Shown here in pieces: positions 45,447 to 54,411 of a stretch of DNA of 64,000 nt (its first letter is position 1; each line of letters starts with the position of its first letter). The translations under genes were made by a program, and so were the position numbers. The stretch comes from an uncultured bacterium. GTDB lineage: Bacteria > Verrucomicrobiota > Kiritimatiellia > PWTM01. Location: NCBI GenBank assembly GCA_938010045.1, contig CALLFZ010000010.1:62001-126000 (forward strand). The letters run 5' to 3'. The notes beneath the pieces were generated by a model that made no database searches, was not told where the DNA came from, and was given only the letters and a program-made list of their open reading frames with translations.

Positions 45447-46238
45447 ATGCGAACGTTCGCAGCAATCATCTCGGTGGCGGCCGTGGCGGCATCGGCGCAG
45501 CAGCCGGCCAGCACCAACCAATTGATGCACGTGGTGGATCAGACGGTCGCGGCGGAGTTGTTGCGCGGCGCGGTGGCCAACCAGACCATCAACGTGCTCG
45601 CCCAGAGCCCGGACCTGCAACGCAATTATGTCATTGGCGTCATCGAGCAGGAACTCGTTCAGGAAGCCGCCCGTCGCGGCCTTCAGGAACGCCTCGACGT
45701 CCAACGCGCATTGATGCAGGCCCGCTATCAGATTCTGATTCAGGCGCTCCAGCAGGATGTGATGCGCAAGGTTCCGCAGCCCACCGACGCCGAGATTCAG
45801 GCGGCCTACCGCAAGGAGAAGGATCGCTGGGTCATGCCCGAAGCATACCGCCTCGTGATCTTTGCGGCCGAGAACACGAACACCAACGCGGTCGCCGCGC
45901 TCCGGGCCGCCGCCGGCACCGGCACCCCCGACGCCGATCGCTTGACGGCCGCGGGTGCGCGCCCTCTCCTCCCGCCCGCCGCCGGCGAGGTGTGGATCAC
46001 CGAGCGCGACATCGTACCAGAGGTCTGGAAGGCGCTCGCGGCGCTGAAGGACGGCGAATCCCGAGTGTTCGGTGTTCAGGAGAGCGTCTGGCTCGTCCAT
46101 CGGGTCGCCTACCGCAAGAGCGGGCCGATGACCTTCGAACAGGCGCGGGACGCCGTCCGCGCGGAACTGTATCAGGCGCGTCAGCGGCAGGAGTGGGAGG
46201 CTTTCGTCGATGCCCGCCGCCGCGCGCTCGGTCTGTGA
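45447..46238 (+). CDS. Periplasmic parvulin-type (SurA/PpiC-like) peptidyl-prolyl isomerase
   Basis: 263 residues from ATG 45447 with a signal peptide ending near ASAQQ (about 18). The helical N-terminal part (QTVAAELLRGAVANQTINVL, QELVQEAARRGLQERLDVQR) and PTDAEIQAAYRKEKDRWVMP match SurA N-domain and the linker to the parvulin domain. The parvulin core is shortened (EAYRLVIFA to VWLVHRVAYRKSG), so enzyme activity is uncertain and a chaperone role for outer-membrane proteins is more likely. It is followed by pheS after 12 bp. Confidence 0.75.
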   Translation: MRTFAAIISVAAVAASAQQPASTNQLMHVVDQTVAAELLRGAVANQTINVLAQSPDLQRNYVIGVIEQELVQEAARRGLQERLDVQRALMQARYQILIQALQQDVMRKVPQPTDAEIQAAYRKEKDRWVMPEAYRLVIFAAENTNTNAVAALRAAAGTGTPDADRLTAAGARPLLPPAAGEVWITERDIVPEVWKALAALKDGESRVFGVQESVWLVHRVAYRKSGPMTFEQARDAVRAELYQARQRQEWEAFVDARRRALGL

Positions 46239-46250
46239 TCCTGCCGACAC

Positions 46251-47312
46251 GTGAGCGGATCCTCCGAATCCGTTTCCTCTGGCCCGCCACGGCTGGCGAC
46301 GCTGGAGCACATCGCGGAGCTGTCGAAAACGGCGGCGGCCGAGATGTCCGCCGCCCCGGACGCCACCGCGCTCGAAGTGTTGCGGATTCGTTACCTCGGC
46401 CGCAAGGGAGTTGTCCCGTCCCTGATGGAGCGGCTGCGGGAGCTGCCGCCCGAGCAACGTCGCGCGTTTGGTCAGGCGGTGAATTCTCTGAAAGAAACCC
46501 TCGCCCGCGCCCTGTCCGACCGGAAACGTGAGCTGGACGAGGCCGAGGTGTCACGCGCCCGCGCGGACATCGACTGGACGCTGCCGGGCGAATGGCGCGG
46601 CGTCGGACGCCTCCATCCCGTCACCCAGATCATTGAGCGGTCAGTCCGGATTTTCCGTTCCCTCGGCTTCACGGTTGCCACAGGCCCGGACGTCGAAACG
46701 GTCCACAACAACTTCGACGCGCTGAACACCCCTCCCGACCACCCATCCCGCGACCCGCAGGACACCTTTTATCTCGAGAATGGGGACCTCCTGCGATGTC
46801 ACACCTCCCCCGTGCAAGTCCGTTACATGATGTCCCGCTCGCCGCCGGTCCGGATCGTCGCCCCAGGGCGCTGCTACCGGCGAGACACGCCCGACGCCAC
46901 CCATAGCGCCAACTTTCACCAGATCGAGGGACTGTACGTGGACCGCTCGGTGTCGCTGGCAGATCTGAAGGGCGATCTTTCGTACTTCGCGCGCGAACTG
47001 ATGGGGCCGGAGGTCCGGGTGCGGTTCCGTCCGCATTTTTTCCCCTTCACCGAACCGAGCGTCGAAGTCGATTTTTCGTGCCACGTCTGCCGCGGCGCGG
47101 GCTGTCGCGTGTGCAAACAGAGCGGATGGATCGAAATCGCCGGCGCGGGCATGGTCCATCCGAATGTCTTCCGCGCCGTCGGTTACGATCCCGAGGCGGT
47201 CACCGGCTATGCGTTCGGCATGGGTATCGAACGGATCGCCATGGTCCTATTTGGAATTCCCGACATCCGCCTGCTCTACGAGAACGATCTGCGTTACCTC
47301 TCGCAGTTCTGA
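46251..47312 (+). CDS. pheS: Phenylalanyl-tRNA synthetase alpha subunit
   Basis: 353 residues, GTG start. The N-terminal coiled coil (LEVLRIRYLGRKGVVPSLME) binds tRNA. The class II catalytic domain shows HPVTQIIERSVRIFRSLGF, TSPVQVRYM, PGRCYRRDTPDATHSANFHQ (motif 2), the Cys-rich insert CHVCRGAGCRVCKQSGW, and motif 3 YAFGMGIERIAMVLFGIPDI. It attaches phenylalanine to tRNA-Phe together with PheT. pheT is not the next gene, unlike in many bacteria, and is absent from the window. Confidence 0.96.
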   Translation: MSGSSESVSSGPPRLATLEHIAELSKTAAAEMSAAPDATALEVLRIRYLGRKGVVPSLMERLRELPPEQRRAFGQAVNSLKETLARALSDRKRELDEAEVSRARADIDWTLPGEWRGVGRLHPVTQIIERSVRIFRSLGFTVATGPDVETVHNNFDALNTPPDHPSRDPQDTFYLENGDLLRCHTSPVQVRYMMSRSPPVRIVAPGRCYRRDTPDATHSANFHQIEGLYVDRSVSLADLKGDLSYFARELMGPEVRVRFRPHFFPFTEPSVEVDFSCHVCRGAGCRVCKQSGWIEIAGAGMVHPNVFRAVGYDPEAVTGYAFGMGIERIAMVLFGIPDIRLLYENDLRYLSQF

Positions 47313-47497
47313 TCCTCCGCATGCGCCTCGGCCCGTGGCGGCCGTGAGGGCAACCGCACGACAACTGTGCGATCTCGGGCCCGTGTGTCGATGCGGCGCG
47401 ACGCGATCGGTCATCCCGATGACGGCATCGGCCTGCCCGCTCAACTGGGGCGGCCGAGCGGGCCTCGCCCGCCGCCCGGTCGCGTCGTCCGGACAAG

Positions 47498-47526
47498 TTG
47501 GAGTTTTCCGCCGCGCCCTCTAGAAT
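47498..47526 (+). promoter_or_regulatory. Sigma-70-like promoter of exbB-exbD-TPR
   Basis: TTGGAG (47498-47503), 17 bp, then TAGAAT (47521-47526). The predicted start near 47533 leaves a leader of about 50 nt before the ATG at 47584. Confidence 0.45.
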
Positions 47527-47583
47527 GTGGCCGTATTGTCCGCGGCCGCACGAACGCAAGGCCGCTGGGATGGAGCATCCGGC

Positions 47584-48327
47584 ATGAAACGAATCGTTTC
47601 GCTCGATCGGGTCGCAGGGTTGGCCGCCCTGGCCCTGCCCGCCGTTGCCCTGGCCAACGAAGCGGGGACCGCCGAGGCGGGCACCCATATGATGACGCTG
47701 CAGGAGATTCTCAAGGCGGGCGGCTCGTTGATGTACGTGCTGGGGGCGCTCTCGGTGGCCGCGCTGGCCTCGATCCTCTACCTCGCCGCGACGCTTCGGC
47801 CCGGTGCGGTCGCCCCAGCGGATCTGCTGCACGACCTTCGCGAGATGCTGGGCGCAGGCCGCCGCGAGGAGGCGCGACTCGCCTGCCGCCGCAGCCGTTC
47901 GGCGCTGGCCGCGATCGGAGAGACCGCGCTGACCTGGTTGCAACGCAACGAGGTCGGCAATCCCGCCATGCTGAAGGAGGTCATCGAAGGCGAGGGCAGC
48001 CGGCAGGCCGCCCTCCTGCAGAACTCCACGCAGTACCTCCACGACATTGCCGTGATCTCGCCGATGGTCGGCCTCCTCGGCACAGTGATCGGTATGCTGC
48101 AGGCGTTCAATGCCGTCGCCCTCGACTTAGCCCGGGCCCGCCCGATGACGCTCGCCGCCGGCGTCGCGCAGGCGCTCATCACCACGGCCGCTGGACTGAT
48201 CGTGGGCATCCCTGCGATGGCCTTCTACTCCTATTTCCGCGGCCGCGCGGCGAAACTCACCGCGCAGCTAGAGACCGCCGCCGCCGATTTGCTGGCCATC
48301 CTCACCGCCAACGTGAGGGCGCGATGA
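47584..48327 (+). CDS. exbB: MotA/TolQ/ExbB proton-channel protein
   Basis: 247 residues from ATG 47584; a longer frame upstream begins in the promoter. An N-terminal signal-like segment precedes the first membrane helix (GGSLMYVLGALSVAALASIL). The TolQ/ExbB core has ISPMVGLLGTVIGMLQAFNA and AGVAQALITTAAGLIVGIPA, the two helices lining the proton path. With ExbD it converts proton motive force into movement of TonB-like partners. No tonB or tonB-dependent receptor gene is in the window. It overlaps exbD by 4 bp (ATGA). Confidence 0.92.
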   Translation: MKRIVSLDRVAGLAALALPAVALANEAGTAEAGTHMMTLQEILKAGGSLMYVLGALSVAALASILYLAATLRPGAVAPADLLHDLREMLGAGRREEARLACRRSRSALAAIGETALTWLQRNEVGNPAMLKEVIEGEGSRQAALLQNSTQYLHDIAVISPMVGLLGTVIGMLQAFNAVALDLARARPMTLAAGVAQALITTAAGLIVGIPAMAFYSYFRGRAAKLTAQLETAAADLLAILTANVRAR

Positions 48328-48740
48328 ACTTCCGCGCCAAACTGCGCCCTGAGCCGATCGGCTTCCAACTGGCGCCGATGATTGACGTTGTGTTCCTGCT
48401 GCTGTGCTTTTTTATGACCAGCCAACTCTTCGCGCAGTGGGAGACTGACGTGCCGCTGACGCTGCCAACCGCCCGCACGGGCGAGACGTCGCGCCGGCTG
48501 CCGGGCGAGATCACGCTCAACATCACTGCCGACGGCCGCGTGATCGTGAACGCGAAGCCGTACACCGACACGGAACTCACCACGATGCTCGAGCGCCTCG
48601 CCAAGCTCTATCCGGGCCAGCCGGTCGTGCTTCGCGCCGACCGCGCCACCCCGTACGAGCAGATCATCCGCGTGCTCGATCTGTGCCGGCAAGCCGACAT
48701 CTGGAACATCTCCTTCGCCACGCTGCCGCCCTCCTCGTGA
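48324..48740 (+). CDS. exbD: ExbD/TolR-type biopolymer transport protein
   Basis: 138 residues. The single membrane helix LAPMIDVVFLLLCFFMTSQL carries the essential aspartate of the ExbD/TolR family in PMIDVVF. The periplasmic domain follows, with ITLNITADGRVIVNAKPYT and PVVLRADRATPYEQIIRVLD. It forms the energising complex with the preceding ExbB. It overlaps the TPR gene (GTGA). Confidence 0.92.
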   Translation: MNFRAKLRPEPIGFQLAPMIDVVFLLLCFFMTSQLFAQWETDVPLTLPTARTGETSRRLPGEITLNITADGRVIVNAKPYTDTELTTMLERLAKLYPGQPVVLRADRATPYEQIIRVLDLCRQADIWNISFATLPPSS

Positions 48741-51046
48741 AGCACCCGCTCTCGAGCTTCGTTCCGGCGACGCTCGCGCTGTGCCTCGGGCTGGTGGCCA
48801 CTGGCCTGCGCGGCGCCACGCTGGAAGAGCAGCAACAGTTCGCCGACGGTCTCTACGCGCGCGGGCTCCACGACCTCGCGCTGCGGGAGTACATGGCGAT
48901 TCTGCGCGCCGCTCCCGACTACCCTGCGCTCGACCAGGTCTTGTATCGCGTCGCCGAGTGCTACCGCGAGCGAGGCAACGTCGCGGCCGCCGATCTGTTT
49001 TACCGCCGAGTCATCCATGAGCACCCCAACAGCCCCTTCCGCGCACGGGCGGACCTGCGCCGTGCCGAGTTATTCCTCGGAGCCCGGCAGCCGGCCGAGG
49101 CCGCCCGGATGCTCCGCGAACTCATCGGACGCGCCCCGCCCCCCGAGATCGAGGCCGGCGCGCGATACTTTCTGGCGGTCGCCGCGCGCATGACGAACGG
49201 CCTCGCCGACGCGGAGTCGGAGCTTCGCACGGTCCTCCACCAATTCGCGAACACGCCGTTCCATCCGCTCGCGGCGCTGGAGCTGGCCGACCTCCGCGAA
49301 CAGGCGGCGGCGCCCTTCGAGGAGATCGCCGCGCTGTACCGCACCGCCGCGGACCATGCGACCTCCTCGAACCTCGCCGCCGAGGTCTGGCAGCGGCTGG
49401 GCAACGCCGCCTATGCCGCCACGAACTTCGCCGCCGCGGCCGACGCTTACGGCCGCCTGCTTCAGGACTACCCCGATCATCCGCGCGCGGTCGAGGCCGC
49501 GCTGCCAGCCGCTTGGTCGCTCTACCGTATCGGCCGCCCCGCCGACGCGCTCGCGCTCGCAGAACGCCAGATCGCGGCGCGCGGCGAAACCGATGAGTGG
49601 TTATACCTGCTGGCCAACGCCCGGCGCGCGCTGCTCGATAGCGAGCGCGCCGTGGACGCCTATGATGCGCTGGTGCGCCGTTTCCCCGAGAGCCGCCTCG
49701 CTCCCGCCGCCCGCTACGAGAGCGCACTGACCCTGTTCCGCCAGCGGCGCTTCGCCGAGGTGATCCGCCGCCTCGACCGGCCGGATTGGTCCCCCGAACT
49801 GCGCGCGGACGTCGATTGGATGCTCGCCGAGTCGTACGCGCAGACGGGCTCCCCGGATGCCGCGATCCAACACTACCGGCGCGTCATCGAGGCCGCTCCC
49901 CGCTCGCCCCGCGCGCCGGAGGCGATGTACAAACTCGGAGCCTTGCTGGTCGAGCGCGGCGCCCGGGCCGAAGCCTCCGACCTGCTGCGCGCGATGGTCG
50001 CCCGCCATCCAGAGCACCCCATGGCGCCCGCCGCGCTGCTGACCTCCGGTTTCGCCCATGCGGCGGACGATCGATGGGAGGAGGCCGTCGCCGACTGGGG
50101 CCGGCTCGAACGCACCTGGACCAACTCCCCCCACGCCGAGGAGGCGCTCTTTCAAAAGGGTCTTGCGGAAATGCGCCTCCAACGCGCCCCCGCCGCGACG
50201 GTCTCGCTGCAAACGCTGCTGCGCCGATTCCCGACCACCGAGCGCGCCGCCGAAGCCCACTACTGGCTCGCCGTGCTCGCCGACCGCACCAACGAGAGCG
50301 CCGAGGCCGAATCGCACCTACGGCGGGTTCTCGAGCTCGATCCTCCGCCAGAGCTCCGGCGCCGCGCCCGTTTCCTGCTCGCGCGCAGCCTCCAACAACT
50401 GGGCCGCGAGGCTGAAGCCGCTGACCTTTGGCAGGAACTGTTGGTCACCCCCGCACGCGCCGAAATGCCTCCCGAATTGATCGAGTGGCTCGCCCAACAC
50501 CGCATCGAGCATCGTTCCTACTCCAACGCGCTGGTGGCCGCCGAAGCGCTGCTCGCCACCGCTCAGGATGAGGCGTGGCGTCAGATCGGCTCCCACCTGC
50601 TCGGTCGCGCCCGCGAGGGTCTCGGCGACCGGGCCGGCGCTCTCGCGGCATACGAACAGGCCGACCGCGGCACCGCCGTGACGCGGGCGCGGGTCGACGC
50701 GCTCCTCGCGATCGCCCGCCTCAAGCTCGCCGACGGCAGCCTGGACGCGGCAGAGGACGCCGCCCGGCGAGCGGCCGAACTGGCCGGCGACGACCGCCTT
50801 GCCGAGTTCAAAGCGCGCGCCCTCCACTTGCTCGGCCAGATCGCCGAGGCACGAACGGACAGCGCGACGGCCGCTCGCTTTTACCTGAGCGTCGCCATTC
50901 TCTACGATCATCCCACCCTCTCGCCCGAGTCGCTCCACCGAGCGGCCACGATTCTCGCCTCGACCGGCGAGACGAACGAAGCCGCCCGCCTCCGCGCCGA
51001 GCTTCGCGAGCGCTACCCCGAGAGCGAGTGGGCGAAACAGCCCTAG
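48737..51046 (+). CDS. Large periplasmic TPR-repeat protein linked to ExbBD
   Basis: 769 residues from GTG 48737 with a signal peptide ending near GLRGA (about 27). The rest is a continuous series of about 15-18 TPR-like helix pairs (for example ADGLYARGLHDLALREYMAI, EVWQRLGNAAYAATNFAAAA, EAMYKLGALLVERGARAEAS, RAAELAGDDRLAEFKARALH). Coupled translation with exbB-exbD suggests it works with that complex as a scaffold. TPR proteins such as CpoB/YbgF sit next to TolQR in other bacteria, but this one is much larger. Confidence 0.85.
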   Translation: MKHPLSSFVPATLALCLGLVATGLRGATLEEQQQFADGLYARGLHDLALREYMAILRAAPDYPALDQVLYRVAECYRERGNVAAADLFYRRVIHEHPNSPFRARADLRRAELFLGARQPAEAARMLRELIGRAPPPEIEAGARYFLAVAARMTNGLADAESELRTVLHQFANTPFHPLAALELADLREQAAAPFEEIAALYRTAADHATSSNLAAEVWQRLGNAAYAATNFAAAADAYGRLLQDYPDHPRAVEAALPAAWSLYRIGRPADALALAERQIAARGETDEWLYLLANARRALLDSERAVDAYDALVRRFPESRLAPAARYESALTLFRQRRFAEVIRRLDRPDWSPELRADVDWMLAESYAQTGSPDAAIQHYRRVIEAAPRSPRAPEAMYKLGALLVERGARAEASDLLRAMVARHPEHPMAPAALLTSGFAHAADDRWEEAVADWGRLERTWTNSPHAEEALFQKGLAEMRLQRAPAATVSLQTLLRRFPTTERAAEAHYWLAVLADRTNESAEAESHLRRVLELDPPPELRRRARFLLARSLQQLGREAEAADLWQELLVTPARAEMPPELIEWLAQHRIEHRSYSNALVAAEALLATAQDEAWRQIGSHLLGRAREGLGDRAGALAAYEQADRGTAVTRARVDALLAIARLKLADGSLDAAEDAARRAAELAGDDRLAEFKARALHLLGQIAEARTDSATAARFYLSVAILYDHPTLSPESLHRAATILASTGETNEAARLRAELRERYPESEWAKQP

Positions 51047-51529
51047 CCCTCCGCCACTGCTCCTCCGAATCCACCGAACTTGCGCCCAGAGCGCATCGGC
51101 CGAGCGGTCGACCGGAGCCAACGCGCAACAAACCGCGCGCCGTCCGAGAACCACCGCGCCCTCGCGGTCGGCGTGCGCGCGTTGCACAGCCCCCACGAAG
51201 CGGCGGACTCTCCCACCCTTGGACAGCCGCCGAGACGGAGCCTCCCAGCATTGGAGATGTGGGCTCGTCGTTAGGCTCGCCGCCGCCGGCCGCATGGCGA
51301 GTGGATGTGCCGAAGACCTCGTGGACTGCAACCGAGCGCCGCGGTGCGCGTTCTCGGCCGCCGGATGGCCGTCCACCGCACCACCGGCACGTCGCGCGCT
51401 CCGCTCCACCTTGTCGGCACGCCACCGTGCCGGCGCTCCGCGCAGCCCAACCACGACCGGCCGGTTGCACATTCTCGCACGACGCGAGCCACTCCAACGA
51501 CCAACGTACGACGCGCCGCGGCCTCGATG
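51047..51529. other. Convergent spacer between two TPR genes
   Basis: 483 bp, no supported gene. It contains the paired half-site element at 51210-51256. No clear terminator was identified. Confidence 0.55.
51210..51256. repeat. Paired TCC-N7-GGA element, copy 4
   Basis: Half-sites TCCCACCCTTGGA (ending 51223) and TCCCAGCATTGGA (starting 51243) are separated by exactly 19 bp. It is located between two genes that end towards each other, where neither promoter is expected. Confidence 0.65.
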
Positions 51530-53581
51530 TCAACGTCCGGCGCGCTGGTTCAACCACTGACGCACCCGCTCAGCGTTCGGATCGTCGGGTGCCAGTTCAA
51601 GGAATTTCCGCAGCGCGCGCGCCGCGTCGTTCATCGTCGCCGGATCGCGACTCAGGATCACGCCCAGCAGATAGTACGCGGCGGCGTAGTTCGATTCGCG
51701 CGCGAGCAACTGCGAGAGCTGCTCTCGCGCGGTCGCGGTTTCGCCGAGCGCGTCGAGCACAAGAGCGAGGTTGTACCGCGCGGGACTGTAGTCCGGATCC
51801 AGCAGCAGCGCGCGGCGATAGGCCTCGCGCGCCAGGTCCAGTTCGCCGCGTTGGTAGTACACGTCGCCGAGATTGTAGTAGGCCAGCATGTACTGGGAAT
51901 CGAGCTCGAGCGCTCGCACATACTCCTGGGCCGCCCGAGCGAAGTCGCGGCGCTGTTGCAGGGTGCGCGCGCGGTTGAACGCCTCGACCGCCGCGCGCAG
52001 ATCGCGTCGCTCCGAGGGGCGCAGGGGTAGCTCGCGCCCCATCGGCGGCGGCACCGCGGGATCGGCCGTTCGCAAAGCCGGCGGCGCTGCGGCGGACGGA
52101 GGGGGCGCCGCCGTGACGGGCGGCAAAACCGGAACCGGCGCCGGCGACGCGAGAACCCGCAACCGCTCGGTCGCCGTCAGCGACCGCGGGTCGCTGGAGG
52201 CCCGCCGAACGAACTGCTCGTACTCACGCCGCGCATCGGCCGGACGGTTCAGGTGTTCGTCGTACAGCCGCGCGAGCGTCCATCGCGACTCGATGTCGTC
52301 CGGGTCAATCTCGAGTGCGCGACGCAGCGAGAGAACGGCCGCGTCCACCTCGTCCCCATTGCCGGCCAGCGCCATGCGCGCGAGGCCGCGGTGAGCGTCG
52401 GCGAGCGAGGGATTGACCTCCGCCGCCTTCGCGTAGGCCGCGCGGGCGCCGGTGATGTCCGCGCGTGCCTCGAGCCATCGGGCCAGCGCCATGTGCGCCG
52501 CGGCCTCCTCCGGCCCCAATTGCACCGCGATCCGCAGCGCGGTCTCCTCCGCCGCCGCGTCGCCGGTGTCGCGCGCGCGCTGGGCGGCCTCAAGGCATCG
52601 CTCCACCGCTTCGGCGGTGCGCCCGCGCTCCGCGAGACGCCGGGCGGCATCGACCAAATCGGCCGGGTGCCGGGCGCCGCCGCCGGGTGCGACTGGCGCG
52701 GCGGGCGCCGCGGTCGTCACGGCCGCCGCGGCCAGCCCACCGGCGGTCGTTGAGGACCCCGGAGCGCGCGCCACGGCGGGCATCGCGGTACCGGTGGGCC
52801 CACGCACCGCGAATCGGCCCGTACCCCGCCGCGCCTCGAGCCAGGCCCGCACCCCCACCGCGCGAGGGTCTTCCGCGGGCGCGATCTCGAGGAACTGCTG
52901 CGCATACGGCTCCGCCGCCGCCGCGTCGCCGAGCGCATAGGCATGGATCACATACAGGTTGTAGAGCGCGGGCGCGTAGCGCCGGTCCTGCTCGAGCGCC
53001 TTCAACAAAAACTGAACCGCGGCGGCCGGCCCGCGCCGATGAAGTTCGACCTCGGCGAGCGAGCTGAGAATCCGCGGCGAGTTCGGCGCCCGTTCGAACG
53101 CCGCCCTCCATCGCGCCGCCGCATCATTCCACTGCCGATGGTCGGCGTGGATCCGTGCGATCATTTCGAGCGGCCGCGGATCCTCCGGCGCCAGCCGCGC
53201 AGCCTCCGCGAACAACTCGATCGCTCGGTCGTACTGGCGAGCCTGACGGTACAAACACCCGAGATTGTACCAGGGCGCTGCAAAGCTCGGCTGGAGCCGA
53301 CGGCTTTCCTCAAACGCGCGCGCAGCCGCGCCCATATCCCCGAGCGCGTGGCACGCGAGCCCCAGAAGATTGAAGGCCACCGCATTGGTCGGATGACCCG
53401 GCCGCGCCTGAATGGAACGGTCCAGCAGGTCCCGCGCGCGAACCGGCCGCCCGCGCTCCAACTCCCGCCGTCCAAGGTCGAACTCCGCCTCCCCCCGACC
53501 GCGGCAACCCGCACAGAGGAGTCCGAGCACAAGCACGCCCGCACCGCAACAGAACCGCAACGAACAAGGAACCGTTCTCAC
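51530..53581 (-). CDS. TPR-repeat lipoprotein
   Basis: 683 residues from GTG 53581, chosen because it gives a clean lipoprotein signal (MRTVPCSLRF start, lipobox LCAGC, lipidated Cys near 26); the longer frame would mask it. TPR units follow in three blocks: about 40-260 (APWYNLGCLYRQARQYDRAI), about 300-450 (AAHMALARWLEARADITGAR) and about 560-680 (LAYYNLGDVYYQRGELDLAR). They are joined by Pro/Ala linkers. Lipid-anchored TPR proteins often help assemble outer-membrane or secretion machines; the partner is unknown. Confidence 0.85.
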   Translation of the reverse strand: MRTVPCSLRFCCGAGVLVLGLLCAGCRGRGEAEFDLGRRELERGRPVRARDLLDRSIQARPGHPTNAVAFNLLGLACHALGDMGAAARAFEESRRLQPSFAAPWYNLGCLYRQARQYDRAIELFAEAARLAPEDPRPLEMIARIHADHRQWNDAAARWRAAFERAPNSPRILSSLAEVELHRRGPAAAVQFLLKALEQDRRYAPALYNLYVIHAYALGDAAAAEPYAQQFLEIAPAEDPRAVGVRAWLEARRGTGRFAVRGPTGTAMPAVARAPGSSTTAGGLAAAAVTTAAPAAPVAPGGGARHPADLVDAARRLAERGRTAEAVERCLEAAQRARDTGDAAAEETALRIAVQLGPEEAAAHMALARWLEARADITGARAAYAKAAEVNPSLADAHRGLARMALAGNGDEVDAAVLSLRRALEIDPDDIESRWTLARLYDEHLNRPADARREYEQFVRRASSDPRSLTATERLRVLASPAPVPVLPPVTAAPPPSAAAPPALRTADPAVPPPMGRELPLRPSERRDLRAAVEAFNRARTLQQRRDFARAAQEYVRALELDSQYMLAYYNLGDVYYQRGELDLAREAYRRALLLDPDYSPARYNLALVLDALGETATAREQLSQLLARESNYAAAYYLLGVILSRDPATMNDAARALRKFLELAPDDPNAERVRQWLNQRAGR

Positions 53582-53643
53582 GTCGGCGAGACCCGATGGT
53601 AGGTCCCGCCGCCGCCGCGGGCAAGCAACCCCACCTTCACCCC

Positions 53644-54411
53644 TCACGGGGCCGCCGGCGCATTCGTCGCACCGCCAGCCGCCGCGGACAAATCTCGAAT
53701 CCGGATGTTCCGGAACGCGACCTCGTCGCCATGACCCAAAAACCCGATCCGACCCGAGCGACGCCGCACCCCCGGATGCTCGTCCAGCCCCTTCCCGTCG
53801 GCCGTCTCCGTCAACGTCGAAAGATCCGTGTCAAGGATCGTGCGCCCGTTCAGCACGACGGTGATCCGGCTGCCCACCGCTCGCACTTCCTGCTCGTTCC
53901 ACTCCCCGGGCCCCCGCAGGGCGCCGGGAGTTGCCGGGACCACCCCGTAAATCGAGCCGTGCTTCTGCCAAGGCTGCAGCCGATAGTTGTGGACCTCCAG
54001 GTAGTTGTCGTCGTCAATGATCTGAATTTCCATCCCGTCGTAGGATGGCTTCCCCATCGCCGGCGCGCGAATGGCCAGCCCGTTATTCGCGCCCCGATCG
54101 AGCCGGAACTCAAATCGGAGCACGAAATCGGAAAACTCGCGCGAATGGAACAGATTCTTTCCCCGCCCCTTCGGGCAGATCAGCAGACCGTCGCGCACCT
54201 CGTACCCGCTGCCCTCCGCCAGCCAGCCGTCCAGATCGCGCCCGTTGAACAGCAGCACGAAGCCCTCCTTCGCCTCGTCCGCGCTCAACGACGCCGTACC
54301 CGCACGTGGCGGCGCCTCCGCACGCGCGATGACCAGCGCCATCCCCGTGGTGGCAACCAGCGCGGCGACGCCGCCCATGATCCGTCTCGATCCTGCCGTC
54401 CGATCGCTCAT
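53644..54411 (-). CDS. DUF1080 (3-keto-disaccharide hydrolase-like) secreted protein
   Basis: 255 residues from ATG 54411, with a signal peptide or membrane anchor at about 12-32. The concanavalin-like fold begins EGFVLLFNGRDLDGWLAEGS. Family blocks GLLICPKGRGKNLFHSREFS, DFVLRFEFRLDRGANNGLAI, YDGMEIQIIDDDNY, GSIYGVVPAT and the closing GRIGFLGHGDEVAFRNIRIR are present. Some members hydrolyse 3-keto-glucosides; sugar binding is equally possible. The start overlaps the symporter stop by 4 bp, so both are expressed together. Confidence 0.9.
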   Translation of the reverse strand: MSDRTAGSRRIMGGVAALVATTGMALVIARAEAPPRAGTASLSADEAKEGFVLLFNGRDLDGWLAEGSGYEVRDGLLICPKGRGKNLFHSREFSDFVLRFEFRLDRGANNGLAIRAPAMGKPSYDGMEIQIIDDDNYLEVHNYRLQPWQKHGSIYGVVPATPGALRGPGEWNEQEVRAVGSRITVVLNGRTILDTDLSTLTETADGKGLDEHPGVRRRSGRIGFLGHGDEVAFRNIRIRDLSAAAGGATNAPAAP

